64,000 nucleotides of DNA, from positions 434,001 to 498,000 of the forward strand of contig JAVTVJ010000469.1 of NCBI GenBank assembly GCA_034509425.1, in the 5' to 3' direction. This stretch comes from Eopsaltria australis (Eukaryota > Chordata > Aves > Passeriformes > Petroicidae). The notes under the pieces were generated by a model that saw nothing but the letters and a program-made list of their open reading frames with translations, did not search any database and was not told where the DNA came from. Below, piece by piece: positions 1 to 9,972 of this stretch. Both the position numbers and the translations under genes were made by a program. The first letter of the stretch is position 1, and every line of letters starts with the position of its first letter.

Positions 1-2095
1 CTGGGGAAACGGTTTCAAACACTCCCAACATAAGAAACATTGGGTAGTGAGGAGGGAAAAAGACGTTGTTGTACAAAAGGGAAAAAAGAAATAAATGTGT
101 TTATTTTGTCTATAAAAGATTTTCTGGAGCCAGCATTAGCAGTGCAATGGCCAAGGGCACAGCCTCATTAGGCATGCCTGGTATTAATTTGCAAGTCTTC
201 TGCTAGGACCAATGTGAGTTAAGAAGCAAATCTAGCACTATAATGTTCTTTTAGGTGATCCTCATCAGCACTCTGCAAAAGTGTAGTGCTGATTCAAATG
301 CCCTATAAAGGATGAATAAACTTCCTCTGCTGATAATTCTAAAAAGCTAATCATTATCTTTTAATTTTCATGCTGAAAATCAGTCAATAGGTCATGTCCA
401 ATTTCACACTTGACAGCTTGCCTGAAAGTATTCAATCATTTTGGCAAGCGAGCAGTCTACAGCCAGCCATTCTATGGAGTACTTAAAGCAGGATTCTAAA
501 CATGTCTCTTCTATTGGGTACTTATAGTAGGTTTTTTAATATTTTTCTGTTACCGATAAAAAAGCCTCTAAATCTGCTGAAGTGATCCACAGGCACACAC
601 ACACCCCCTGCCAGCTTGTGAAAAGGTGCTGAAGCTTTGTTTGAAAACCGAAAGTGTTTGGTGAGACTGAACTACCCTGGCTGGAGATTTACTTGCTCTA
701 TAAAACCTTAACGTTAAAACAAACATTTAATGATCTGCACAGTGTTCCAGGGTGCATTAGCTCATTTAAAATGGCACTACAGTTAAATGACAACTTGACA
801 AGTCATGAGGGAAAATAAATTTAAGTGCCAACAACGATTTTATAGTGCTGATGCTAATTTTTACCTTAGCTTGCAACTCCAACTATTTACACAAACTATT
901 TAGTGATGTATGGATGATTTAAAGAGTTTAGTGATGTATGGAGAGACTATTCACTTTTCTTCCAGGTCTAGAAGCTATCTCACTGGCTTTTTATTCACTG
1001 CAAAACATTCCCTAAATTTTTATGACTATATTGATTTTTCTTAGCTTAAGGTCAAACATCACAGTAATCCTCCAATCATGGAAATATTCTCTGAAGATCA
1101 AGGCCTTTTCATCTGTATACATCAATAATGTGCACTCTATGTGTACAATTGATTTTTATTTTCTGCTGTTATCTGTCTGACCCACAATGGACAGTGATAT
1201 AAGTAGAGGCATAAACATCAGTGATGTGTCCTACAGGTTTTCAGGGTAACGTGAACTCACTCCCATAGTTTTCTTTCAGTAGTGAAGGAGGACCACAAAT
1301 TATAAACTGCAACAATGAGAAATTTGGACAACTGTACTACTCAATGTCGTCTTTAGGATTGTCAAATTCAACAGTACTGTGTTTGAAGGCAGACCAGAGG
1401 TTGCTTTATAAAGACTGAAGCACATATTCTTCACATTAGTCTGTTTTTTGTGCTGCCTTATAGATTGACTTCTGATGCTAAGATATGCATGCAAAACAGT
1501 AAGTGCTTGTAGGTTCACTTTTTATTGCTAAGATACACATGCAAATCAGTAGGTGCACATTTATGTTTTCACTTTCACAAGCAAAATTTCTGAAGATGCC
1601 CTGGTCTGTATCAGAAAGTTTAAGGGGTTTTTTGTTTGTTTTTTTTTTAGTTTCTGTCTGTCTTTATCTTAGTTCACTGTTGATAATTTTTAACTCATTC
1701 CTCTCTTAGTTCCTTATCTTTAAAAAATTGTATTTTTTGTATACTTTCATCTTGCTTGCTGTCTATTTTTCTCTCTTAATCCCTTGGCTTTAAAATTTTA
1801 TTTATAAATATACACAGGTACTGTAGCTTTCTGTTTTTAATTCTCTCCTGACCTTGCTCCTCTTTCCATTTTCAAGTTTCTTTCCATGTCTACTTTATTA
1901 GGCTTCCTCTCTCTAATTTTTTTTCTTCTTTCCTGCCTGTTCTGTATACATCTGCTGGGCTCAGGGCCAGTGTCTGTGGTTGGGGCCAGGGGAAGGGAGA
2001 TGGGCTTCACCTGTGAGCTGCGAAAGTGGCTGAGCCAAGGATTAAAAGAGGCTAGGGCAGCAAAAGGTGCAGCCACTGAGGCAAAGGGCCTGGGG
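1..2095. other. AT-rich stretch without a recognisable gene
   Basis: No open frame here is longer than about 90 codons and none shows conserved-looking protein with splice sites around it. Composition is ordinary AT-rich avian intergenic sequence, with T-rich runs near 1620-1900. I recognise no CR1 or LTR copy. The PPT1 gene that lies upstream of RLF in human is not visible here or elsewhere in the window. Confidence 0.6.
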
Positions 2096-2103
2096 TATAT
2101 AAA
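2096..2103 (+). promoter_or_regulatory. TATA-like box of unknown use
   Basis: TATATAAA sits directly downstream of a moderately GC-rich 150-bp segment and about 1 kb upstream of the NFKBID first exon. It could belong to an LTR-type promoter or to an unrecognised transcript. No downstream ORF supports a gene, so this is only a motif match. Confidence 0.2.
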
Positions 2104-2320
2104 CCACAGCCTCTGGTCTGTGTGCTTTGCTGTTCCTGCAGTTGCTGGCAGCTCCTGAGCTGGTTCAGCTCTTTGGGCAGGTCTGCTCTGGCATTCAGAG
2201 AAGTTTGAGCAAGAAAGACATCAGGATGGGTTGAGGTTCAGCTGTCCTTGCAGTAGAAAGTACACTTGTGACACCCACCCAGTCAGGATCCTGGAGGGAA
2301 GCCCCCTTGGTGTGTGCCAT

Positions 2321-2745
2321 CCCCCTAAATAAAACCACCAGCCTTGGTGGCCTCAGGGGTCTTCATAGTCTCAGTGGGTTTCCTGGAGCTAGGGGTCCCA
2401 TGTATCAGAGACCCCCACCAAAATCGGGCTGGGCCCCCCATCCTAAATGGGCTCCCCGAAGTGGGTCAGAAACTTCCCTCAAATGGGGCAGAGACCCCTC
2501 CCAAATGGGTAAGACCCCACCCCCCAAGTGAGGGGTATGGAGGGGAACACTGACACCCTGCAAATTGCGGGTGGGGGAACAGCCCAGTGTAACATCCCTT
2601 CCCCAATAAACACACCAGCCCTGGGGTCTCCACCATCTGCATGGTCTTCGTGGGTCTCGTGATCTTCTGGGTTGGGAAGACAGAGCCCCCACTTAGAATG
2701 GGGCAGAGAGCCCCCCCAAATGGGGCAAAGATCCACACAAAATGA
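2321..2745 (+). repeat. Duplicated module with two poly(A) signals and G/C-rich repeat units
   Basis: Two related blocks begin near 2321 and 2600. Each starts with a C-rich run followed by AATAAA (2328-2333 and 2605-2610), then a caccagcc...ggtctt-type sequence, then short units built on aaatgggg(c)ag flanked by runs of C. The spacing between the two AATAAA hexamers is 277 bp. The blocks look like a tandem duplication of a gene's 3' end or a GC-rich minisatellite. No coding exon upstream could be assigned to them. Confidence 0.5.
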
Positions 2746-2869
2746 TGGGGGGGGGGGTGGGAAGGACCTTGGATTGTCGCCCCAAATCGGTGCTGATGAC
2801 GTCTTAAGAGAACAACCCGGGACCTGTGGCCCCTCCCGACACCCCTTCAGAGGAGCCCAGCCCCCGGGT

Positions 2870-3056
2870 GACCCCGCCACCTCCACGCATCCATTGGGTC
2901 CCATGGGTCCCTCTCGAAGCTCCGCCCTCCTCCCCCTGTCACCCGTCGCAACAGTGACAGCGTTGGCGTTTGGTGGCGTTTCCCTCCGGGGCGGGGCTTA
3001 CCCGCCCAAGTCCCCCCAAAACCGTCCCTGCGCCCATTTGCCCCGGAGCCCGCGGG
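2870..3056 (+). promoter_or_regulatory. NFKBID: GC-rich probable promoter of the NFKBID-like gene
   Basis: CpG-containing GC-rich DNA immediately precedes the inferred first coding exon. It has a consensus GC box, GGGGCGGGGC (2988-2997), and an inverted CCAAT motif (ccattgg, near 2890). No TATA box lies close to the start, so a dispersed CpG-type initiation region is likely. The boundaries are estimated. Confidence 0.5.
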
Positions 3057-6000
3057 ATGCGGCCCCAGAGAGGTATGGAAGGGATATGGGGGATGGAGGG
3101 GGTGTCCCGGGTCCTTTAAGACGCGCTTTTAGGGGACGATGGCCTTTTAAGAGCTCTGGGACCGGGTGCTGGCCCTTTAAAACACCTGGGAGGGAACGCT
3201 GGCCCTTTAAGACTGCCTTTTATGGGACACTAGCCCTTTAAGAGCTACTTTTAGGAGACATTGGACCTTTAAGTCTCCCTTTTTGGGGACACTGGCTCTT
3301 TAAGAGAGCCAAGAAGGGTGTGCTGACCCTTTAGGAGCCCTGGGGGGAGGAGGGGGGCACAGCCCTTCAAGGAGGGGGGGAATTCCCGGGGCCTCCCCGC
3401 TGGATTCTCCCGGCGGGGGAGGAGGGGGTTCCCCGGGGGGAGGGCGGTGCCAGCGGGGGCGGGCGGTGACGCATGGGAATCCCCATGACGTCACCACAGG
3501 GGGATTCCTGCCTCGCTGGAATGCTGCCCTGCAGGGGTTTGAGGGTCCCGGAAGGCGTGGTTGGCACACGGGAGTTTGGGGGGCCAGGGGGGTTGAAGGA
3601 TCTCAAGAGTTCAGAGGGGATCCTCGAGGGTCTGGGTGACCCCCCAAACCTCCCCTTGCACACCCCCAGGTCCCCCCCGCGCCGCTCCGCCCCAGACGGT
3701 GAAGCAGCTGCTGAAGGAGCTCCGGCAGCAGCAGAGCAGGGAAGGGACGAGATCCCCGGTGGGTGACCCCCTCTCCCAGGTGACACCTCCCGCCGGGATA
3801 CCCCCACTCTCCTCGCTGACCTCCTCGCTCTCCCCTCTGCCCCCCAGGTTTTGGCTCTGCCCTCCCCGCGCCCCTCGGATGGTGAGTGAGTTCCTTCCAG
3901 ATCCCCCCTACACTCCCTATTTCCCCCTAAATCCTCTCCATGGCCCCCCCAGTCCTCCCTGTGTCCCTCAATTCCCCTCCATGTCCCTCCCCTCAAACCT
4001 TCCCAATCCCCCCCAGGTCCCTTCCCATGTCGCCCCCATCCCCTGGTTTTCCCTCAGGTGTCCCCTGGCCTGGCGCCCCCGCAGTGATGCCCAGCCCCTG
4101 TGCGGTCCCACAAGTGTCACCCCATGGCAGCCCGGGGGGGACCCATGGGGGAAGGGCCTCCGGTCTGAGGGGGTTTCAGGTGAGGGGGTTGGAGGGGACA
4201 GTGGGGCAGGGGGAGAAAGGGGGGGTGCAACTGGGAGGTTAAAGGGGGGAGTCAGTGGGGGAAAATGAGAGGGCAGTGGGGGGAGAATGGGGGGAATGGG
4301 AGGCAAAGGGAGGAAATAGGGGAAATGGGGGGGAAAGGGGGGGCAGACAACTAGGAGGGGAATGGTGGGGCAATGGGGAGTTAAATGGGGGAAATGGGAT
4401 GGTTAAGGAAGGCAATGGGGAGAAATGAAAGAAGCAATTGGGGGCGGTGGAGGGGCAACAGGGGGGCAATGGGGGCAGCAATGGGGCGAGATGGTGTAAG
4501 TGGGGGCAATGGGATGGCAGCTGGGGAGGCAAAGGCAGGAAAATGGGGGGGTCATTGGGGTAGGATTTGGGGGGTACCTGGAACCCTGGGGGGTAACAGG
4601 GACCAAGCCCCCCTCCACCTTGACTGCTGCCCCCCCCAAGGCTGCTGACATCCCTGGCCCTGCTTGGCCCCATCCCCCAGTGCCGTGGGGAGAATTTGGG
4701 GTCCCCCCGCTGGGAAGGGAGACCCCAGACCCGTATCCTGAACCCCAGGACCTGGCAGCTGCCCGTGCTGCCCTGGGGGGCCGAGACCCCCAGGAGCTGC
4801 TGCGGCAGGACGAGGAGGGGGACACGTGAGCAGGGGGGGGGCATGGGAGGGCACTGGGGGGTACAGGGGTCATCAGGGGGTACGAGGGTCAAGGGGTCCA
4901 TGAGGGGTCAATGGGCTAAATTGGAGCAAATGGGGGGCATCAATGTGGGGGCAATTGGGCGGGTCAGTGGTATGAAGGACACTCAGTGGGGCCCATAGGG
5001 GTGTGATGGGGGTGGGGGGGTCAATGGGCGTGGGGGGATCAATGGGATGTTCAGTGGGGGGCAATGAGATGAAGTGGGGTCAGTGTGGGGGAGATCACTG
5101 TGGGGTAAATAAAAGAGTCAATGTGGAGGTCAGTGGGAGGCCAGTTGGGAGACAATGGGGGCGTCAGTGGGGCAGGAGGGGTGCTGGGGAGCCCCCAGGG
5201 CAGTTGTGAGGCACTGGGAGGGGCCATGGAGCTTTTGAGGGGATCTGTGTTCTGGGTGGAACATCGAGGGGCAGGCAGAGGGGCAAGGCTCTAACTCTCC
5301 CTCCTCCCCCAGGCTGCTGCATGTGCTCTGTGCCGGGGGGCTGTGGGCACTCGCCCGGGCTGCAGCTGAGGCTCTGCGGGACTTGGGTGGACTTGAGGTG
5401 CGGGAGCACCTGGGCAAGGTGAGGGGGGAGACACTCCTGGGGGGGCATCTGGAGGAGATCAAGGTGCAGGAGCACCTAGGCAAGTTTGGGGAGGGGCAGG
5501 GGAAGCTGGAAGTGCAAGAACACCTGGGAAAGTTGAGGGCATTGGGGGTAAAGAATGGGTTATAGAGGTAATAAGTGGGTCTTATTGGGGCAATAAGGGG
5601 GTGATAGGGGTGAAAAGACAATAATGGATTGGGGGGTTATGGGGGTAATTAAAAATGGGGGTGAGAAAATTCTGGGAAAATTAATCACAGGATTCTGTTG
5701 AAGCCTAATAACAGGCAGTGATGGAGGATAAAGGGGTAATTAATACTGGGGGGTAAGAAGGGGTGATTAGTGATGGTGTAATTAGAGGCCAATAAAGGGC
5801 TAATGAAGGGGCAATTAATAACAAATAATTAATGAGGGAATTATAAGGGGGGCAGAGCAGTAACAGAATACCAGGGTGATAATTTGAGGGTTTGGGGGTG
5901 CTTGGTGCCCCCAGACCCCACTGACCTTCCTTTTTTCCCTGCAAGAGCCCCTTGACCCCCTTTACCCCCGAGACATCTAATTCCCTCCAGGACTCACTGA

Positions 6001-9000
6001 GACCCCCCCTGACGCCCCCATTTTATCCCCCCAGACTCCACTGCTGGTGGCAGCAGCAGCTGCAGCCCCGGAGATTGTGCGGGACCTGCTTGTCCTGGGG
6101 GCCAATCCTGACGCTGCTGACCACAGGGGCCGCACTGCCCTGCACCTGGCTGCAGCCTATGGGCACCCCCAAATCCTCCAGGTGAGACCCCAACCCCCAT
6201 GAGAACTGGGCAACCGCGGGGACCACAAAACCCTCCCAAAGGGACCTCAAAATGGGTCCAGAAGGGACACAGTTGTCCTGGGAGACCAGGGAACCAGCCT
6301 AGGGAGGTCCCTGGTATATAGGGGGACCCCAAATCTCTCCCCTCACCTTCCCAGGCCGTGATATCTTCGGGGGTTCCTGTCAATGTGGAGGCCAGAAATT
6401 TTGAAGGTCAGGAAATCTGGGGGGACAGGGGTGGTAGAGGGGCTTGGAGTGAGTCTCTGGTGGGGGTGATTCTTGGGGAGTCCTTGTTTGGGTGGGACTG
6501 GGGAGAGTTCAGTTGGTGGGTCCCCAGCTGGGGGAGGATGGGGACTCAGGGGTCCCTGATTTGGGGTATCTGAAGAGTCCCCTATTTCAGGGTCTCTTGG
6601 GAGAGTCCCACTTGAGGGGTACTCAAAATAGGAGGGGCTTGGTGGTCCCTGGTTTGAAGGGGACCCTGGGGATCCCTATTGTTTGGTAGCTCTTGGTGGG
6701 GTTCCTGGTGGATGCATCACTGGTTTGGGGGATGGGGAATCTCCAGTTTGATGGTGGGAGGGTCCCAGGGGGTATGTCTTTACTTTGAGGGGGTCCCCAG
6801 GAGGGTTCCCAATGCCGGGGGGGCCTGTTTGGGGGAGGGGCCCTTCCTGACCCCTGTTGGTTCCCCCCCAGGCCAGACCCCTCTGCACTGTGCCGTCTTG
6901 GCCCACAACGCCTCGCTGCAGGGAGGGGACAGCCCCACGGGAGGCTCTGCAGGGGGGTCCCCCACTCCCCAGGACCGATTCCGCTGTGTTGAGCTGCTGC
7001 TGCAGATGGGAGCGGACAGTAGCAGCCAGGTACAGACCCCCCAAGGACCTCCAGGGACCCCACAACCCCCAGGTGTCCCTCAGATTCCCTGGGTTCCCCA
7101 CACAGACCTCTGTGCCCCTCAAAGATGACTCTGTCCCACCTCAGGGTCCCTGTGTGCTGGGCAGAGCTGAGCTCCTGGCCACTGGGGTCCATTGGTGTAC
7201 CTTGGGAGGGTTGGGGAGGGGGGTGAGACCCCACAACACCTGGGTGCCCCCCAAAGACGCCTTTGTCTCCCTTCAGGGTCCTCATGGGCTGGGTAGACCT
7301 GAGTTCCCAGGCACTGGGATCTCTTAGGGTCTCTTTCGTGAGGTTGTAGGGGGGTGGGACCCCCTGTGGGGCCCTGCCTGACTCCTGTCTTGCCCCCAGG
7401 ACACCAAAAGCAGCTTGACAGCCCTGCACCTGGCCGTGAGGGGAGGCAACCTTGCCCTGGCCCACCTCCTGCTGCGCCAGCCTGGCATGGCCCCCCGCCT
7501 TGTCAACATGAAGGTGTGAGGGACTTGTGGGGCTGGGGGTGGGCTCTGAGGGGCTCTGTGGGGGGCTTTGGGTTCCCCCGTAGGGCTTTGTGAGGCACTT
7601 GGGGCTGGGGGACCTCTGGGGTGCTCTTGGGGCATCTAGGGGCTGATTGGAGGGATCTGTGGAGCTCTTTTGGGGTCCATCTAGGGTCTTGGGGGGGGGG
7701 TGAAGGGATTCTGGGAGGTTCAGAGGGGTCAAAAGGGTACTGGGGGCTTTGGGGTGTCTGTGGAGAGTCTGGTGGGGCTGGAGGGATCAGTATCAGATCT
7801 CGAGGGTCTCTGAGGTACCTCTAGAGGGGCTGGAGGGTGACTTGTGGGTGCCCTGAGCCTCCTCATGTCCCCCAGGCCCACGGGAACACCCCCCTGCACA
7901 TGGCAGCAGCACTGCCTGGGATACCCAGCCAGGAGCCCCTTGTGAGGCTGCTCCTGTCCTGGGGCGCCGACCCCAGCGCCCGCAACCTGGAGCACGACCT
8001 GCCCCAAGGCCTGCTGCCCCCTGGATCCCCCGGAGACCAGGTGAGACCCCCAAATCACCCTCACACCCAGCACCATCCCCAGCACCCCACTGCACCCTAA
8101 AACTTCCTGCTGATGGGGGGAAATGCCCCGAATTGCCCCTGGAACTCCAAAATCCTACTGTTTTGCCTCAGATCCCTGCTGCTATGCCCCAAAATCCTGC
8201 TGTTGTACCCCAAATTATGTTGTTTTACCCCATATCAGTCATAATCATCATGGTTTCATGATGAGAAAGTCCTGCTTGTTGAACTTGATTTCCTTCTACG
8301 ACAGGCTAACCCACCTAATTGATTTAGGAAAGCCAGTACATGAAATTTTCTTGGATTTCAGCAAAGATTTTGATACTCTCTCATAGTGTCCTTCAGGACA
8401 GACTGTCCAGCCCACAGCTGGATAAACACATCATGCCATGGCTCAGCAATTGGCTCACAGATCAGTCCCAAAGGGTTAAAAGGGTTATAGTGAATGGGGT
8501 GACATCAGGCCGGCATCTGGTCACTGGTGGGGCTCCAAAGGGCTCAGTCAATCCTTGGCCCAGTTCTCTTTAACATCTCCATTAACAACTTGGACACAGG
8601 ATTTGAAGGGTTACTAAGTTTGCTGACAGCACTAAACTGGAAGAGCTGTCGGCTCCCTTGAGGGCAGAGAGACTGGGACAAATTAAGGAGATGGACAATC
8701 ACCAACTGTATCAAGTTTAACCAGGGCAAATGCACTTGGGATGGGGCAGCCCTGCATGCAGGGACAGACTGGGAACGATAGGCTGGAGAGCAGTGCTGTG
8801 GAAAAGGACCTGGGAATCCTGATTGATGGCAAGTTGGACATGAGTCAGCAGTGCCCTGGCAGCCAGGAGGAACGTCTGTGTACTAGAGGGCATCAAGCAC
8901 AACTTTGCCAGTCAGTCAAAGGACGTGATTGTCCTGCTCTGCTCTGCACTGGGGTCGCCTCACCTTGAATATTGTGTGCAGTTTTTGGCACCACAATAAA

Positions 9001-9774
9001 AGAAAAGACATTAAGCTATAGGAGAACATCCAATGGAGGGATACAAGGATGGGAAAGGGTCTGGAAGGGAAGCCTTATGAGGAGTGGCTGAGGCAAGTGT
9101 TTGTTCAGCCTGGAGAAGACTGAGGTCAGACCTCATCAGGGTCTTCAACATCCTCCTGAGGGGCAGTGGAGGGGCAGGTACCGATCTCTTCACTCTACTG
9201 ACCAGTAACAGGACTAGAGGAACAGCTGGAGCCAGGTCAGGGGAGGTTTACGTTGGATATCAGGAACAGGTTTTTCATCCAAAGGGTGATCAGCCACTGG
9301 AACAGGATCCCCAGGGAAGTGGTGACAACACTGTCTGAGTTCAAGAAGCATTTTAGACAACACTCTCAGGCACAATGTGATTCTTGGGCTGCTCTGTGCA
9401 GGGCCTGGAGTTGGACTTTATGATCCTTGCGGGTCTCTTTGTATTCAGCATATTCTATGATTTTATGATATCCTGCTGCTTTACCGCAAATCCCACTGCT
9501 TTACTCAAAATCCTGGTGGTTTACCCCAAAATCCCACTGGTTTATCCCAAAATCCTGCTGCTATGCTCAAAAGTTCTGCTGCTTTACCCCAAAATCCTTT
9601 TGGTTTCCCCCCTCATTTTCACAACTCCCCCAAACTGTGGGGTCCTGTCCCAGGACCTTTGTAGGGTAGAACCCCGTGTTTTGGGGCCCTCCCTGAACCC
9701 TTCCTCCCCCACAGCTCCGCCTCCTTCTGAGGAGCCGCCGGGGGTCCCATCGCCCTCCCCACACCGCCGAGTGA
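3057..9774 (+). CDS. NFKBID: NF-kappa-B inhibitor delta (IkappaBNS-like), 12 exons, intact
   Basis: Atypical nuclear IkappaB protein. In mammals this family member binds NF-kappaB p50 and tunes cytokine and B-cell genes. Exons read from GT-AG junctions with matching phases: 3057-3072, 3670-3758, 3848-3881, 4058-4179, 4641-4825, 5313-5418, 6035-6181, 6355-6406, 6872-7029, 7400-7513, 7876-8040, 9715-9774; 415 codons plus TGA. About six ankyrin repeats span residues 144-380. Diagnostic segments are [13 protein letters not shown] at the start of the repeats, [25 protein letters not shown] and a short C-terminal [10 protein letters not shown] tail, all as I remember mammalian NFKBID rather than NFKBIA, BCL3 or NFKBIZ. 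The protein is longer than the usual ~313-aa human form because of an N-terminal extension. The start in exon 1 (only 16 coding bases) was chosen because its phase fits exon 2; an in-frame internal ATG at 4087 could start a shorter form. No frameshift or stop was found. Confidence 0.88.
3105..3345 (+). repeat. Diverged ~31-bp tandem repeat with a CCTTTAAG core
   Basis: About eight copies of a unit of roughly 30-32 bp lie in intron 1 of NFKBID, just after the first exon. Each contains (c)cctttaag or a one-base variant, near 3113, 3144, 3173, 3203, 3234, 3266, 3297 and 3328, separated by variable cttttagggga / gggacactgg-like sequence. The core TTTAAA/TTTAAG is kept while the rest drifts. Confidence 0.75.
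3378..3508 (+). promoter_or_regulatory. NFKBID: Cluster of four kappaB-like sites and a CRE in NFKBID intron 1
   Basis: Matches to GGGRNWYYCC are GGGAATTCCC (3378-3387, a perfect palindrome), GGGGGTTCCC (3424-3433), GGGAATCCCC (3475-3484) and GGGGGATTCC (3499-3508). A full palindromic CRE, TGACGTCA, lies at 3486-3493 between the last two. Mammalian NFKBID is induced by NF-kappaB (c-Rel), so a promoter-proximal autoregulatory enhancer is a reasonable inference. The surrounding G-rich composition raises the chance-match rate for the weaker two sites. Confidence 0.6.
4180..5312 (+). repeat. G-run-rich introns of NFKBID with caatgggg-type units
   Basis: The introns at 4180-4640 and 4826-5312 consist largely of degenerate units of 8-15 bp built on ggggcaatg/ggggtcaatg with many runs of four or more G on the coding strand. 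Exon 5 (4641-4825) interrupts the run. The preceding introns (3759-3847, 3882-4057) are C-rich on the same strand, so the purine/pyrimidine bias switches at exon 4. Confidence 0.75.
5389..5537 (+). repeat. Three tandem copies of the 3' end of NFKBID exon 6
   Basis: The exon 6 tail, which encodes EVREHLGK and ends at the donor at 5418/5419, recurs twice inside the following intron. Its gagcacctgggcaag-type core is seen near 5405, 5470 and 5517. The two intronic copies have diverged and do not keep a gtgagg donor (aagtttgg and aagttgag instead), so they are probably not used as alternative splice sites. Confidence 0.7.
8152..8233 (+). repeat. ~21-bp minisatellite, left part
   Basis: Four or so units resemble atcctgctgctttaccccaaa. 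The same repeat family resumes at about 9469 after the CR1 copy, indicating that the LINE sits inside an existing or since expanded minisatellite. Confidence 0.65.
8234..9468 (+). mobile_element. CR1 LINE, 5'-truncated, in the last intron of NFKBID
   Basis: The left end encodes a decayed piece of CR1 reverse transcriptase (8240-8386 reads in frame to a [16 protein letters not shown] motif, then stops). The middle and right parts carry the standard CR1 3' consensus, including the ggagaagactgaggtcagacc and ggacttta-tgatcct segments, and end in attctatgattttatga (9451-9467), the usual CR1 terminal repeat. Frameshifts and stops make it inactive. It enlarges the intron between exons 11 and 12 to about 1.7 kb, the longest in the gene. 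Confidence 0.88.
9469..9604 (+). repeat. ~21-bp minisatellite, right part
   Basis: Six or so units of atcctgctgctttaccccaaa with substitutions follow directly on the CR1 3' end, matching the units at 8152-8233. Confidence 0.7.
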
Positions 9775-9966
9775 CATCAGAGGGGCGGGGTCTCCCACGT
9801 AGGACATGGGGGGACACCCCCATATTGGGGGATTTCCCCCCCACCATGTTAATTTTTCCTGATTTCAATGAAATTGCCCCCAAATTTCTGTGAAATTAGT
9901 CTGAACCACATTGGTTTGGTGGGGGGAGGAGCATGGAGGGGGTCCAGGCCCCCCTTTCCCCTCCCC

Positions 9967-9972
9967 AATAAA
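9967..9972 (+). terminator. NFKBID: Poly(A) signal of NFKBID
   Basis: AATAAA lies 193 bp after the TGA at 9772-9774, in a short C-rich 3' UTR. This is the first consensus hexamer downstream of the stop. A second, AATAAA at about 10098, lies in more AT-rich sequence and could be an alternative. Confidence 0.7.

Noticed and set aside
3367..3996. 209-codon minus-strand ORF and overlapping plus-strand ORFs at 3636-4268
   Set aside because: These are low-stop frames in GC-rich DNA. Only the part of the plus frame inside exon 2 (3670-3758) is supported by splice phases; the rest runs through introns.
4239..4901. 220-codon proline-rich minus-strand ORF
   Set aside because: It is the reverse complement of the G-run intron repeats of NFKBID. 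The apparent protein is a translation of a minisatellite.
6623..7732. 369-codon minus-strand ORF
   Set aside because: It overlaps NFKBID exons 9-10 and their introns on the opposite strand. It is proline/glycine/serine-rich from GC composition, and has no splice logic or recognisable domain.
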